From positions 1,736,001 through 1,800,000 of the forward strand of contig NC_014655.1 of NCBI RefSeq assembly GCF_000166395.1: a DNA stretch of 64,000 bases. Direction: 5' to 3'. A program made the position numbers and the translations under genes. Below are positions 26,736 through 35,037 of the stretch, one piece after another. Below the pieces are notes generated by a model. That model saw nothing but the letters and a program-made list of their open reading frames with translations, was not told the origin of the DNA and did not search any database. Within the stretch, counting starts at the first letter, position 1. Every line of letters starts with the position of its first letter. This DNA is from Leadbetterella byssophila DSM 17132 (GTDB lineage: Bacteria > Bacteroidota > Bacteroidia > Cytophagales > Spirosomataceae).

Positions 26736-27487
26736 GTTTGACCGTAGTAATACATACCCTTTAAGGTAAGGTCAGGTTGAATATCTACGAATATGTTTTG
26801 AAGTTCTGTAATGGTTCCGGATAATCCGCCTGTAGCTAAAACTTTTAATTCTCTTCCAAATTCCTCACGAATCTTCTGCACCAATCCTCTTACTAAAGAT
26901 TCGTACCCGAAATAGATCCCACTTTGGATAGAATGAAGGGTATTCTTTCCCACTACCGACTTTGGCTTTTCTATCCTAACCTCGGGAAGTAAAGAAGTAG
27001 CTGAAAAGAGCGATTTAAGGGCGGTATTTAATCCCGGCACTATGGAAACACCCTGAATAACACCCTGACCGTCAACTAAAGTAAAGGTTAGAGCCGTTCC
27101 AAAATCCACCACCAAACAGTCCGTCTTATGCTCCGTATAAGCGGATAAGGCATTTAAAAACAAGTCAGACCCTAATTCCTCCGGCATGTCTATGTTAATT
27201 TTCAGGACATGACTTTTTGAAGGGGCTACCACTAAGGCACGCAGCTTCAGAAATTTTTCACAAAAACTAGTAAAGAACGGAGTAAGAAGGGGGACAACGC
27301 TGGAAATCACTGCTTTTTTTATAGAGCTCTTCTCAATATTATGTTCTAGCATAAAATTAAGAATACGGTATTCAAAGAACACAGAATTCTCGCTCTTCAA
27401 GGAACGGATCCTGAATTTATGCCTAAGATTCTCACCTTCAAAGAATCCCACTACGGTATCCGTATTTCCAACGTCAAAAACTATCAT
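26729..27487 (-). CDS. coaX: Type III pantothenate kinase
   Basis: First step of coenzyme A synthesis, phosphorylating pantothenate. ASKHA-fold motifs: FDVGNTDTVVGFFEGE (phosphate 1), CLVVDFGTALTFTLVDGQG (phosphate 2), GVSIVPGLNTALKSLFSAT and VLATGGLSGT (adenosine). At 252 aa it is normal for CoaX. Unlike the bacterial type I enzyme it is usually not feedback-inhibited by CoA (family knowledge). It appears monocistronic; the gap to the divergent DUF177 gene holds the latter's promoter. Confidence 0.94.
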   Translation of the reverse strand: MIVFDVGNTDTVVGFFEGENLRHKFRIRSLKSENSVFFEYRILNFMLEHNIEKSSIKKAVISSVVPLLTPFFTSFCEKFLKLRALVVAPSKSHVLKINIDMPEELGSDLFLNALSAYTEHKTDCLVVDFGTALTFTLVDGQGVIQGVSIVPGLNTALKSLFSATSLLPEVRIEKPKSVVGKNTLHSIQSGIYFGYESLVRGLVQKIREEFGRELKVLATGGLSGTITELQNIFVDIQPDLTLKGMYYYGQTH

Positions 27488-27646
27488 ATTTTACATGAAA
27501 TCACCGCCAATATAAAAGAGAAAAATATAAGTATTGCTATAAACCAAAATAAACCTTTGTGAGCAGTACTCCCTATGATAAAGAGATACTCTCCTACTGG
27601 AATGCATTTTATCCCTCCAAAACTTTTAGAAATGAAAAAAAGGAAG

Positions 27647-27654
27647 TAAATTTG
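27647..27654 (+). promoter_or_regulatory. -7 element of the DUF177-rpmF-plsX-fabH cluster
   Basis: TAAATTTG, an exact TAnnTTTG match, 10 nt before the GTG start at 27665. It predicts an almost leaderless mRNA for the first gene of the cluster. Confidence 0.55.
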
Positions 27655-27664
27655 CGTCCTTTCT

Positions 27665-28225
27665 GTGAAGAGTGTGAACAAGGAGATCTCTAAATATGAT
27701 ATTCTGATTCATGGGCTGGAAGATAAGACTTACACCTATGAATTCGAGGGAAACGATGATTTCTTTCGCGAATTTGAGCAGGAAATAATTGAAGGTGGAA
27801 CTTTCAAGGTTAAAGTAACTTTAGACAAGAATGCCACATTTATAAAAGTAACTTTAGATATAAAATCTAAATTACGTTTAGAATGTGATAGAAGTTTAGA
27901 GACTTTTGAAGAGGAATTTAATTCTGAAGCCGTACATATCTACAAATACGGTAGTGTGGCGGAAGAGATGACAGAGGAGATGGAGGTAATACCTTTTGGT
28001 ACCCCAAAACTAAATCTGGCTCAGCTCATCTTTGAATATATTCTACTTCAAGTACCGGTAAAGAAGCTTCATCCACGCTTTAGAACAGAGGATGGAGACG
28101 AAGAGGGAACTATGGTTTATATAGACCCTAGCTTCCAAAAAGAAGAACAAGAGGAAATACAAGACCCACGGTGGGCAGCATTAATAAATTTAAAACAAAT
28201 ATCAGAAAGCAATGGCACATCCTAA
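27665..28225 (+). CDS. DUF177 (YceD-like) protein
   Basis: 186-aa protein of the YceD/DUF177 family, which sits directly before rpmF in most bacteria and is linked to 23S rRNA or ribosome assembly (family knowledge). Features: [20 protein letters not shown] at the start, a beta-rich centre with [15 protein letters not shown] (one cysteine where other members carry a C-x-R-C pattern), and the acidic tail [12 protein letters not shown] that is diagnostic. The start is GTG at 27665. Its last 14 nt overlap rpmF, so the two are tightly coupled. Confidence 0.88.
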   Translation: MKSVNKEISKYDILIHGLEDKTYTYEFEGNDDFFREFEQEIIEGGTFKVKVTLDKNATFIKVTLDIKSKLRLECDRSLETFEEEFNSEAVHIYKYGSVAEEMTEEMEVIPFGTPKLNLAQLIFEYILLQVPVKKLHPRFRTEDGDEEGTMVYIDPSFQKEEQEEIQDPRWAALINLKQISESNGTS

Positions 28226-28397
28226 GCGAAAGATATCGAAAACGAGAAGAGACAAGCGTAGAACGCACGATACACTTACCTTGAAGCAGTTGTCAGTTGA
28301 CGCTACAACAGGTGAAATTCACCGTCGTCATACCGCTCACGTTAGCGAAGGTAACCTTTACTACAGAGGTAAATTGGTAGTAGAGAACTATCAATAA
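28212..28397 (+). CDS. rpmF: 50S ribosomal protein L32, cysteine-free form
   Basis: 61-aa L32 with the standard N-terminus [19 protein letters not shown]. The zinc-ribbon cysteines found in many bacteria are absent: where CxxCG would stand the sequence reads [12 protein letters not shown], and the second pair is also replaced. Cys-free or reduced-Cys L32 is common in Cytophagia and Flavobacteriia as far as I know, so this is probably the normal form here. It overlaps DUF177 by 14 nt and precedes plsX, the classic rpmF-plsX-fabH order. Confidence 0.96.
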   Translation: MAHPKRKISKTRRDKRRTHDTLTLKQLSVDATTGEIHRRHTAHVSEGNLYYRGKLVVENYQ

Positions 28398-28410
28398 AAA
28401 AATTAAATAC

Positions 28411-29358
28411 ATGTCGATGAAAAGAATTGCAGTCGATGCAATGGGAGGAGACTATGCCCCCAAGGCGGTAGTTGAAGGTGCTGTAATGGCAGCTTCTGAA
28501 CTTCCTGAGGATTATCAGATTGTTTTAGTCGGCAGAAAGGATGCAATGTTAGAGGTGCTACGTCCTTTGACGTACAGAGCGGGTTCTATTGAGATGGTAG
28601 AGGCTGCTGACGTCATTGAGATGGGAGAACATCCTACTCGGGCATTTGGACAAAAACCCAATTCCTCCATAGGGGTTGGGTTTAAACTTTTAAAGGAGGG
28701 GACTGTATCAGCATTTTGCTCAGCCGGAAACACGGGAGCTATGATGGTAGGGTCTCTGTTTACTTTAAAGACCGTTGGTAATATCCAACGTCCACCTATT
28801 GCAGGATACTTACCCTTAAAAGGGGGATCATACGGGATCATGCTTGACATAGGAGCTAATGCAGACTGTAAGCCGGAGGTCCTAAATCAATTTGCTGAAT
28901 TAGGAAGTACTTACGCAAAATATACCCTGAACCTGGAAAATCCTCGCGTAGGCCTTTTGAACATAGGCGAAGAGGAAGAGAAAGGTAATACAGTGGCTCA
29001 AGCCACCTACCAGTTGTTAAAGAACAACAAAAAGATTCAATTCATAGGAAACGTGGAAGGCCGTGATATTTTCAATGGCAAAGCAGACGTAATCGTAACG
29101 GACGGTTTTACCGGAAACATCATCTTTAAGATGGGTGAGTCCATGTATGAACATGCTTCCTCTGTAGGAATAGAGGACGAATTGATTGATAGGATGAACT
29201 ACGAGGTGGTAGGAGGCTCTCCTATTATCGGTATTAACGGTAATGTAATTGTGGGACATGGAATCTCCAGCCCTACAGCCGTAAAGAATATGATCCGTTT
29301 GGCTCAACGTCAAATTGAATCTCAAGTTGTAGAAAAAATCAAAGAGGCTTTTGCCTAA
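28411..29358 (+). CDS. plsX: Phosphate acyltransferase PlsX
   Basis: Converts acyl-ACP to acyl-phosphate, feeding PlsY in phospholipid synthesis. Typical motifs: [77 protein letters not shown] and [18 protein letters not shown]. At 315 aa it is a normal length. The ATG at 28411 is followed by MSMKRI; a second ATG two codons later is equally possible. It links ribosome protein supply (rpmF) and fatty acid initiation (fabH) in one transcript. Confidence 0.97.
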   Translation: MSMKRIAVDAMGGDYAPKAVVEGAVMAASELPEDYQIVLVGRKDAMLEVLRPLTYRAGSIEMVEAADVIEMGEHPTRAFGQKPNSSIGVGFKLLKEGTVSAFCSAGNTGAMMVGSLFTLKTVGNIQRPPIAGYLPLKGGSYGIMLDIGANADCKPEVLNQFAELGSTYAKYTLNLENPRVGLLNIGEEEEKGNTVAQATYQLLKNNKKIQFIGNVEGRDIFNGKADVIVTDGFTGNIIFKMGESMYEHASSVGIEDELIDRMNYEVVGGSPIIGINGNVIVGHGISSPTAVKNMIRLAQRQIESQVVEKIKEAFA

Positions 29359-29375
29359 ATCGAAAAGTTAATCCC

Positions 29376-30362
29376 ATGGGTTTAAGAGCGGCGATAACAG
29401 GTGTTCACGGATATGTACCTGATTATGTACTAACTAATGCCGAGTTAGAACAAATGGTGGACACCAATGATGAGTGGATCACTACCCGTACCGGCATCAA
29501 AGAAAGAAGAATTCTAAAAGGAGAAAAACAAGGAACCTCCGTGCTTGCTACTGAAGCAGTAAGAGGTCTATTGGAAAAAACCGGCACATCCCCAAAAGAC
29601 ATTGACCTGGTGATCTGCGCTACGGTAACTCCTGATTATATGTTCCCTTCCACTGCAAATCTTGTTTGTACTAATTTAGGTATTCCTAGCATTTGTAGTT
29701 TTGACCTGTTAGCAGCTTGCTCAGGTTTTATTTATGCCCTAACTACCGGAGCACAGTTTATTGAATCCGGACGTTATAAGAAGGTCATAGTGATAGGTGC
29801 AGACAAAATGTCTTCTATCATTGATTACCAAGACCGTACCACCTGTGTCTTATTCGGTGACGGAGCTGGAGCTGTATTATTGGAACCAACTACCGAAGAC
29901 TTAGGAATCGTAGATTTCTTATTACATTCTGATGGTAGCGGTGGTGAGTATTTGATGATGAAAGGAGGAGGAAGCGTTTACCCTGCTTCTCACGAGACCG
30001 TAGATGCCCGTATGCATTATATCAAACAAGAAGGTCCTCAAGTATTCAAATTTGCCGTTACAAACATGGCTGAAGCGGCAGCAGCCATCATGGAAAGAAA
30101 CCAGTTGACTAGCGAAGACGTAGACTGGCTCGTTCCACATCAAGCTAATAAACGTATCATAGACGCTACCGCTAAAAGAATGGGCATAGGCGAGGATAAG
30201 GTCATGCTTAACATTCAAAAATACGGAAATACTACTGCAGGTACCATTCCTTTATGTCTATTTGATTATCAAGATCAACTGAAAAAAGGAGATGATTTAG
30301 TGCTTGCAGCCTTTGGTGGTGGATTCACCTGGGGATCTATGTATATAAAATGGGCAATTTAA
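29376..30362 (+). CDS. fabH: Beta-ketoacyl-ACP synthase III
   Basis: Starts fatty acid synthesis by condensing an acyl-CoA primer with malonyl-ACP. The catalytic triad is visible: C115 in [13 protein letters not shown]255 in [10 protein letters not shown] and N285 in [11 protein letters not shown]. At 328 aa it is a normal length. It starts 17 nt after plsX. In Bacteroidota FabH often accepts branched primers, giving iso fatty acids (family knowledge; not provable here). Confidence 0.97.
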   Translation: MGLRAAITGVHGYVPDYVLTNAELEQMVDTNDEWITTRTGIKERRILKGEKQGTSVLATEAVRGLLEKTGTSPKDIDLVICATVTPDYMFPSTANLVCTNLGIPSICSFDLLAACSGFIYALTTGAQFIESGRYKKVIVIGADKMSSIIDYQDRTTCVLFGDGAGAVLLEPTTEDLGIVDFLLHSDGSGGEYLMMKGGGSVYPASHETVDARMHYIKQEGPQVFKFAVTNMAEAAAAIMERNQLTSEDVDWLVPHQANKRIIDATAKRMGIGEDKVMLNIQKYGNTTAGTIPLCLFDYQDQLKKGDDLVLAAFGGGFTWGSMYIKWAI

Positions 30363-30371
30363 TATACAACT

Positions 30372-31007
30372 ATGAGAAAAATAATCTTATCAACTTTACT
30401 GTGCATGGCCCTTACCCATGTTCAGGGACAAAACATACGAACCTTTAATAACTTAGAATTATCTTCGTCTTTTTCGAAGAATACGAACCAGTTCGCTTTG
30501 TATTGGGGTGAATCATTTCAAATGAAGAAACCGGTTCCTTTCCGATTTTCAACGGGATTAAGATTGTCTTTTAACAATAGAACAAAAGGCATATACCCTG
30601 TAGATGAAGGAACTAATTTCAGTCAAATAGCTTTTGATAAGCGCCCAAGGTATACTACCTTTGCTTTGCCTGTAGGTGTAGAATTCTTTTACAAAGACAT
30701 AGCCATAGGAGCATTCCAAGAATTGGTATCCTTAAGTGGAAAGAAAAAATACGATTCCACTTATACCTCATTAGCTGCAAAAGAAACTTTGAGAACCCAA
30801 GGGTTTTCTCATGTTTTCGGAGCTAAACAAAATTTAACAGGAGGAGTATACCTGGTTTATACCTTTAATGATTCCTTCTCTATTAAAGCCGGATATAACC
30901 GCATCTCCTCTACCTTTACTAGACGTAAAGAGGAAAAAGAGCTGGGTTATGCCCGCCTGAACGAAGACACCTTTACACTAGGAATACGATTAAATATTGA
31001 AAAATAA
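30372..31007 (+). CDS. Predicted outer-membrane beta-barrel protein
   Basis: 211 aa with signal peptide MRKIILSTLLCMALTHVQG. The rest alternates hydrophobic and polar residues in strands of about ten, each ending in aromatic residues (FRFSTGLRLSFNN, IAIGAFQELVSL, LTGGVYLVYTFNDSFSIKAG, LNEDTFTLGIRLNIEK), as in small 8-10-stranded barrels (PorT/OmpW-like size). No family is recognised with confidence. It starts 9 nt after fabH and ends 2 nt before efp, so it is co-expressed with envelope lipid synthesis. Confidence 0.72.
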   Translation: MRKIILSTLLCMALTHVQGQNIRTFNNLELSSSFSKNTNQFALYWGESFQMKKPVPFRFSTGLRLSFNNRTKGIYPVDEGTNFSQIAFDKRPRYTTFALPVGVEFFYKDIAIGAFQELVSLSGKKKYDSTYTSLAAKETLRTQGFSHVFGAKQNLTGGVYLVYTFNDSFSIKAGYNRISSTFTRRKEEKELGYARLNEDTFTLGIRLNIEK

Positions 31008-31009
31008 AG

Positions 31010-31579
31010 ATGGCAACAACAGCAGATTTCAGAAACGGACTTGCCCTGGAGTGGAATAACGACCTTTTTACCATAGTAGAATTTCAACATGTAAAACCAG
31101 GTAAAGGCGGGGCCTTTGTTAGAACCAAATTAAAAAACATCAAAACCGGTAGAATCTTTGAAAACACTTTTACTGCAGGTGAAAAAGTGACTACTGCTCG
31201 TATTGAAAGACGTACCTTCCAATACCTGTACAAAGATGAATTAGGCTATAACTTCATGGATAATGATACCTTCGAACAAATCTCACTTGAAGAATATATG
31301 GTTCCTCAGGCAGATTTGATGAAAGAAGGCTCAAATGTAGACATCCTCATCCATGCAGAAACAGAAACTCCTCTATCTGTAGAAATGCCTGCTTATGTGG
31401 AATTAAGAGTAACTTACACTGAACCAGGTGTAAAAGGTGATACTGCTACTAACGCCAGCAAACCGGCTACGGTAGAAACAGGTGCTACCATTAAAGTGCC
31501 TTTATTCATCGATAACGATGAATTGATTAAAGTGAATACTTCAACGTATGAATATGACTCCCGCGTAAAGGAGAAATAA
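31010..31579 (+). CDS. efp: Elongation factor P
   Basis: Rescues ribosomes stalled at polyproline. Three beta domains in 189 aa: KOW-like domain 1 (residues ~1-65), OB domains 2 and 3. The loop-tip lysine is K32 in PGKGGAFVRTK, the site that other bacteria modify with beta-lysine or other groups. No modification enzyme gene (epmA/epmB) or EarP is seen in the window. The C-terminal signature DSRVKEK is close to the family's usual GEYxxR end. It sits between the OMP gene and accB. Confidence 0.97.
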   Translation: MATTADFRNGLALEWNNDLFTIVEFQHVKPGKGGAFVRTKLKNIKTGRIFENTFTAGEKVTTARIERRTFQYLYKDELGYNFMDNDTFEQISLEEYMVPQADLMKEGSNVDILIHAETETPLSVEMPAYVELRVTYTEPGVKGDTATNASKPATVETGATIKVPLFIDNDELIKVNTSTYEYDSRVKEK

Positions 31580-31580
31580 G

Positions 31581-31588
31581 TACCTTTG
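31581..31588 (+). promoter_or_regulatory. -7 element before accB
   Basis: TACCTTTG, an exact TAnnTTTG match, directly after the efp stop and 27 nt before the accB ATG. It suggests accBC can be transcribed apart from the upstream cluster. Confidence 0.5.
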
Positions 31589-31615
31589 TTACATAAACAT
31601 TGAAACAATCCCGAT

Positions 31616-32077
31616 ATGGATACTAAAGAAATTCAAAAGCTGATCGAGTTTATTTCTAAAACAGACCTCAGCGAAGTAAAAATTGAAACTTCTGACCTGA
31701 AAATTCAGGTTCGTCGTGGAGGTGGAGAAGCAATCAAAGTAGTTCCTGCTGCTGCTCCGGTAGTTTATGCTGAACCTGCTGCTCCCGCACCAAAAGCTCC
31801 TGAAGTAAGTGCAGCTCCTGCTCCTAGCTCAAGCAAAGTAGTAGAAATCAAAGCTCCGATGATCGGTACTTTCTATCGCTCTGCAGGTCCGGATAAACCA
31901 CCATTTGTAGAAGTTGGTGACGAGGTGTCCAGCGGTAAAGTAATATGCATTCTAGAAGCCATGAAGCTGTTCAATGAAATTGAATCAGAAGTGTCTGGTA
32001 AGATTGTTAAAATACTAGTGGATGACGCCACTCCGGTAGAATACGACCAGCCTCTGTTTTTAGTTGAACTAGCTTAA
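31616..32077 (+). CDS. accB: Acetyl-CoA carboxylase biotin carboxyl carrier protein
   Basis: Carries biotin between the carboxylase and carboxyltransferase subunits of acetyl-CoA carboxylase. The N-terminal ~35 residues form a helical segment, followed by an Ala/Pro-rich linker (residues ~43-72), then the biotinyl domain with LEAMKLFNEIE; the biotinylated lysine is K117. The PxIGTFYRSAG loop typical of BCCP thumb regions is present. At 153 aa it is a normal length. accC follows 11 nt downstream. Confidence 0.97.
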   Translation: MDTKEIQKLIEFISKTDLSEVKIETSDLKIQVRRGGGEAIKVVPAAAPVVYAEPAAPAPKAPEVSAAPAPSSSKVVEIKAPMIGTFYRSAGPDKPPFVEVGDEVSSGKVICILEAMKLFNEIESEVSGKIVKILVDDATPVEYDQPLFLVELA

Positions 32078-32088
32078 GTTAAAATCTT

Positions 32089-33432
32089 ATGTTTAAAAAA
32101 ATTCTTATAGCCAACAGGGGGGAAATTGCCCTGCGCATTATCCGCACCTGTAAGGAGATGGGGATCAAAACGGTTGCCGTATATTCTACAGCAGATAAAG
32201 ACAGCTTGCACGTACGTTTCGCTGATGAAGCCGTATGTATAGGACCAGCTCCAAGTAAGCAGTCTTACCTAAACATGCAAAGCATTATATCTGCAGCAGA
32301 AATTACAAATGCCGACGCCATCCATCCAGGATATGGCTTCCTTTCTGAAAATGCAGAATTCTCCCGCATCTGTGATGCGTACAAAATAAAATTCATTGGT
32401 GCTTCTGCCGAGCAAATCAACCAAATGGGCGATAAAGCTACTGCGAAGGAAACCATGAAAAAAGCAGGTGTACCCGTTATTCCAGGTTCTGACGGACTTC
32501 TATCTTCAGTGGAAGAAGGAAAAGCCCTAGCAGAGGAAATTGGTTATCCTGTGATCATCAAAGCTACTGCCGGTGGTGGCGGTAGAGGTATGAGAATCAT
32601 TCGTCATGCAGACGAGTTCCAAAAACACTGGGAAGATGCTAAGATGGAATCAGGTGCAGCCTTCGGAAATGACGGCCTTTACCTTGAGAAATTCATCGAA
32701 GAACCGCGCCATATCGAAATTCAGATCGTAGGTGACCAGTACGGCAACGTATCCCACCTATCTGAACGTGATTGCTCTATACAGAGAAGACACCAAAAGC
32801 TGATAGAAGAAACTCCTTCCCCAATAGTTTCTCCTGAATTAAGAGAACAAATGGGTGCAGCAGCCGTAGCCGGAGCGAAAGCAATTCGCTACGAAGGTGC
32901 CGGAACTATAGAATTCTTAGTGGACAAATACGGCAAGTTCTATTTCATGGAAATGAACACCCGTATTCAGGTAGAACACCCTATCACGGAAGAAGTGACC
33001 GGATTTGACTTGATCAAAGAACAAATCAAGGTAGCCGCAGGTGAGCCGGTATCTGGTACGCATTACTACCCTAACCAGTACGCTATGGAGTGTAGGATCA
33101 ATGCTGAAGATCCTAAAAATGGCTTCCGCCCTAGCCCCGGTGTTATTAAACAAATTAATCTACCGGGAGGACATGGAGTACGCGTAGACTCGCATGTATA
33201 TGCAGGATATGTGATCCCTCCTAACTATGATTCCATGATCGCGAAACTAATCGTTTCCGCGCCTACAAGAGAAGAAGTAATCGTAAGAATGAAACGTGCA
33301 CTGCAAGAGTTTTTCATTGACGGAATCAAAACTACCATTCCTTTCCATTTGAAGATGATGGACGATGAAACCTTTAAGTCCGGATATTTCAATACCGGTT
33401 ATTTAGATAATTTCGATTTCTCCGACTTATAA
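32089..33432 (+). CDS. accC: Acetyl-CoA carboxylase biotin carboxylase subunit
   Basis: ATP-grasp enzyme that carboxylates BCCP-bound biotin with bicarbonate. [15 protein letters not shown] opens the pre-ATP-grasp domain; the Gly-rich loop [50 protein letters not shown] and RINAEDP follow in order. At 447 aa it is a normal length. It is the last gene of the + cluster; a shared terminator at 33436 follows. The carboxyltransferase genes (accA/accD) are not in the window. Confidence 0.97.
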   Translation: MFKKILIANRGEIALRIIRTCKEMGIKTVAVYSTADKDSLHVRFADEAVCIGPAPSKQSYLNMQSIISAAEITNADAIHPGYGFLSENAEFSRICDAYKIKFIGASAEQINQMGDKATAKETMKKAGVPVIPGSDGLLSSVEEGKALAEEIGYPVIIKATAGGGGRGMRIIRHADEFQKHWEDAKMESGAAFGNDGLYLEKFIEEPRHIEIQIVGDQYGNVSHLSERDCSIQRRHQKLIEETPSPIVSPELREQMGAAAVAGAKAIRYEGAGTIEFLVDKYGKFYFMEMNTRIQVEHPITEEVTGFDLIKEQIKVAAGEPVSGTHYYPNQYAMECRINAEDPKNGFRPSPGVIKQINLPGGHGVRVDSHVYAGYVIPPNYDSMIAKLIVSAPTREEVIVRMKRALQEFFIDGIKTTIPFHLKMMDDETFKSGYFNTGYLDNFDFSDL

Positions 33433-33435
33433 TAG

Positions 33436-33462
33436 AAATGGCCTGTTTAAAACAGGCCATTT
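33436..33462. terminator. Bidirectional terminator between accC and the DUF2853 gene
   Basis: A 10-bp GC-containing stem (AAATGGCCTG with CAGGCCATTT) with a TTTAAAA loop. A- and T-rich flanks on both sides let it serve accC (+) and the convergent DUF2853 gene (-). Confidence 0.85.
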
Positions 33463-33467
33463 TCATT

Positions 33468-33809
33468 TTATTTAGAGTATAAACTTTCCTTTCCGAACTT
33501 CTTAGCTAACCAAGCGTAAACCACCACTCTATATTTATTACGATTGCTGGTTCCCAATTTTACCATCGCCTCATCAATAGCAGCATCTAATTCGGGACCA
33601 TCCTTCAATCCTAACTTTTTGATCAAGAAGTTATTTTTTACGGTTTCTTTTTCTTTTGAATCTGATCCTGAAACTTTAGAAGAATCAGCATTATAAATAG
33701 ATGGCCCTAATGATTTAGCCACTGCTACGATCAACTCATCACTTAATCCTAGTCCTAATTCAGAATTTTGTGCCTTGTACAGGGCCACGTTTTCGTCAAA
33801 TTTGCTCAT
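33468..33809 (-). CDS. DUF2853 family protein
   Basis: 113-aa, mostly helical, cytoplasmic protein. The opening SKFDENVALYKAQ, the LKLGLKDGPELDAAIDEAMVKLG centre (here IKKLGLKDGPELD) and the C-terminal NRNKYRVVVYAWLAKKFGK are recognisable as DUF2853. Function is unknown; homologues are widespread in Bacteroidota and some Proteobacteria. There is no signal peptide. It appears monocistronic, with the shared terminator 5 nt away and a 50-nt gap to the upstream gene. Confidence 0.82.
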   Translation of the reverse strand: MSKFDENVALYKAQNSELGLGLSDELIVAVAKSLGPSIYNADSSKVSGSDSKEKETVKNNFLIKKLGLKDGPELDAAIDEAMVKLGTSNRNKYRVVVYAWLAKKFGKESLYSK

Positions 33810-33859
33810 TTCTTAATAGTTAAAAGGTGAAAAATACTTACAATTTAGAATATTTGAAA

Positions 33860-34690
33860 TTATATCCTACTCTTATATGAATAAAATTTACGCGAATTCC
33901 ATCTTCCCTGTATTCCAAAAACCAGAGAGCCCATATTCTCGCTAACCTTGAAATTTAGTGGGTATCTACCCCCTAAGTACTCTACGGAAAATTGATGGGA
34001 TAAATAATCCGGCTTCCTAAATATACCTTTAAAAAACACTAAAATCTCTAACCTCTCCGTAATATTTCCTTTTAGCTCCGCGATTACCTCTCCATATATA
34101 GGACTTCGAGAATGGTTCAAAGTAACATAGAAATGCGATAAACTTTGACTTTGTATCTCTTCATTCACGTCAGTCTGAAATTCCCCAAATGCCTTTGGAT
34201 TAGAATGCACCAAAAAACCTGCACCAAGCCCTAGATTAACATAGGCATTATTCGTCACTCTATTTAAATTTAACACCTTACGTTTAACCGTTACAGGAAG
34301 GTAAAGTTGTGTACTATTCATCCCTATCCCGAAACCAGGATAATCAGGTGTGGAATAAACTCTGGAACTAAAATTATTCTTAGTTTGAACTATCCCTGTC
34401 TCGAAAAAATATGTATTGTTCAGATTAAAACCAATTATTCCTTCCAGCCAACCCTTGAAAGAAGTATGATTCATTCCAAAATTCTCAAACCCACTACTTT
34501 CCCCATTATAGGATTTACGTAAAGCACCACTAGCCCCTACATAAAAGGTAGTGAATTTGGATTCAAGATTAGGAAGGTTCTCTATTTCATGGCTCACTTT
34601 CCTATGGCTAAAATCCTTATAATACTCCTCCTCTTGCGCTATACATTTTAAGCTAAAAAAAAGGGCGCAGAGAATTAATGGGAACTTCAT
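33860..34690 (-). CDS. Predicted outer-membrane beta-barrel protein
   Basis: 276 aa. Signal peptide MKFPLILCALFFSLKCIA before QEEEYY. The mature part has repeated amphipathic strands with aromatic ends (TTFYVGASGALRKSYN, WLEGIIGFNLNNTYFFETG, LYLPVTVKRKVL, AYVNLGLGAGFLVH, GSLVFGIQGRWN), typical of small Bacteroidota porin-like barrels. The C-terminus YSYKSRI does not end in phenylalanine. No specific family recognised. The start lies 57 nt from the divergent small membrane protein gene. Confidence 0.7.
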   Translation of the reverse strand: MKFPLILCALFFSLKCIAQEEEYYKDFSHRKVSHEIENLPNLESKFTTFYVGASGALRKSYNGESSGFENFGMNHTSFKGWLEGIIGFNLNNTYFFETGIVQTKNNFSSRVYSTPDYPGFGIGMNSTQLYLPVTVKRKVLNLNRVTNNAYVNLGLGAGFLVHSNPKAFGEFQTDVNEEIQSQSLSHFYVTLNHSRSPIYGEVIAELKGNITERLEILVFFKGIFRKPDYLSHQFSVEYLGGRYPLNFKVSENMGSLVFGIQGRWNSRKFYSYKSRI

Positions 34691-34700
34691 GACTCAAACT

Positions 34701-34730
34701 TTGAAATTTTTAAATTTAGGTTTATTTTTG
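34701..34730 (+). promoter_or_regulatory. Promoter of the 56-aa membrane protein gene
   Basis: TTTG/TTG ending at 34703 and TATTTTTG at 34723-34730 with a 19-nt spacer: both Bacteroidota promoter elements at good spacing, 16 nt before the ATG at 34747. Confidence 0.65.
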
Positions 34731-34746
34731 TAAAAAATTAACAACC

Positions 34747-34917
34747 ATGAGCAAAATATCATCTCACGTGCCTTCTTGGGCAATGCTTGTAATATACTTA
34801 CTGTGCTTGGTTATCTTAGCAGTTTTTGGTGACCTTTTTACATTTATCGTAGGTACCTTCATTCTGTCTATCGTATTTAGAAACGGATATAACCGTACAC
34901 ATTTAGAAGATCATTAA
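34747..34917 (+). CDS. Small membrane protein, 56 aa
   Basis: ATG at 34747 to TAA at 34915-34917. Reads MSKISSHVPSWAMLVIYLL, then a second hydrophobic block (TFIVGTFILSIVFRNG), ending YNRTHLEDH. Two close membrane helices joined by a short FGDL turn, with a basic C-terminal tail. Although short, it has its own promoter with both elements and a strong terminator 25 nt after the stop, so it is very likely expressed. I do not recognise it. Two-helix membrane proteins of this size are often stress-related or modulate larger membrane complexes (inference). Confidence 0.75.
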   Translation: MSKISSHVPSWAMLVIYLLCLVILAVFGDLFTFIVGTFILSIVFRNGYNRTHLEDH

Positions 34918-34942
34918 TCGTATATATATATACGTTCCAAAG

Positions 34943-34973
34943 AGCCTGACCCTGAAAGTCAGGCTTTTTTTTT
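34943..34973 (+). terminator. Rho-independent terminator after the 56-aa gene
   Basis: An 8-bp GC-rich stem (AGCCTGAC with GTCAGGCT), a 7-nt loop and a run of nine T. Preceded by a TATATATATATA tract at 34921-34932. Confidence 0.9.
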
Positions 34974-35004
34974 GTTTTGACTGTAAAATAGCCTAGGGTT
35001 TCCT

Positions 35005-35012
35005 TATATTTG
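35005..35012 (+). promoter_or_regulatory. -7 element of the phosphohexomutase gene
   Basis: TATATTTG, an exact TAnnTTTG match, 25 nt before the ATG at 35038. A TTTTG at 34975-34979 is a loosely spaced -33 candidate. Confidence 0.5.
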
Positions 35013-35037
35013 AACCCAACTTTTATTCTAAATTACT

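Noticed and set aside
27484-27681. 65-aa minus-strand ORF with hydrophobic residues upstream of coaX
   Set aside because: Starts with TTG inside the DUF177 gene, has no promoter element or recognised sequence, and lies over the DUF177 promoter. Most likely chance.
34918-34932. TA-dinucleotide tract as a repeat element
   Set aside because: A short low-complexity run directly before a terminator, with no further copies seen.
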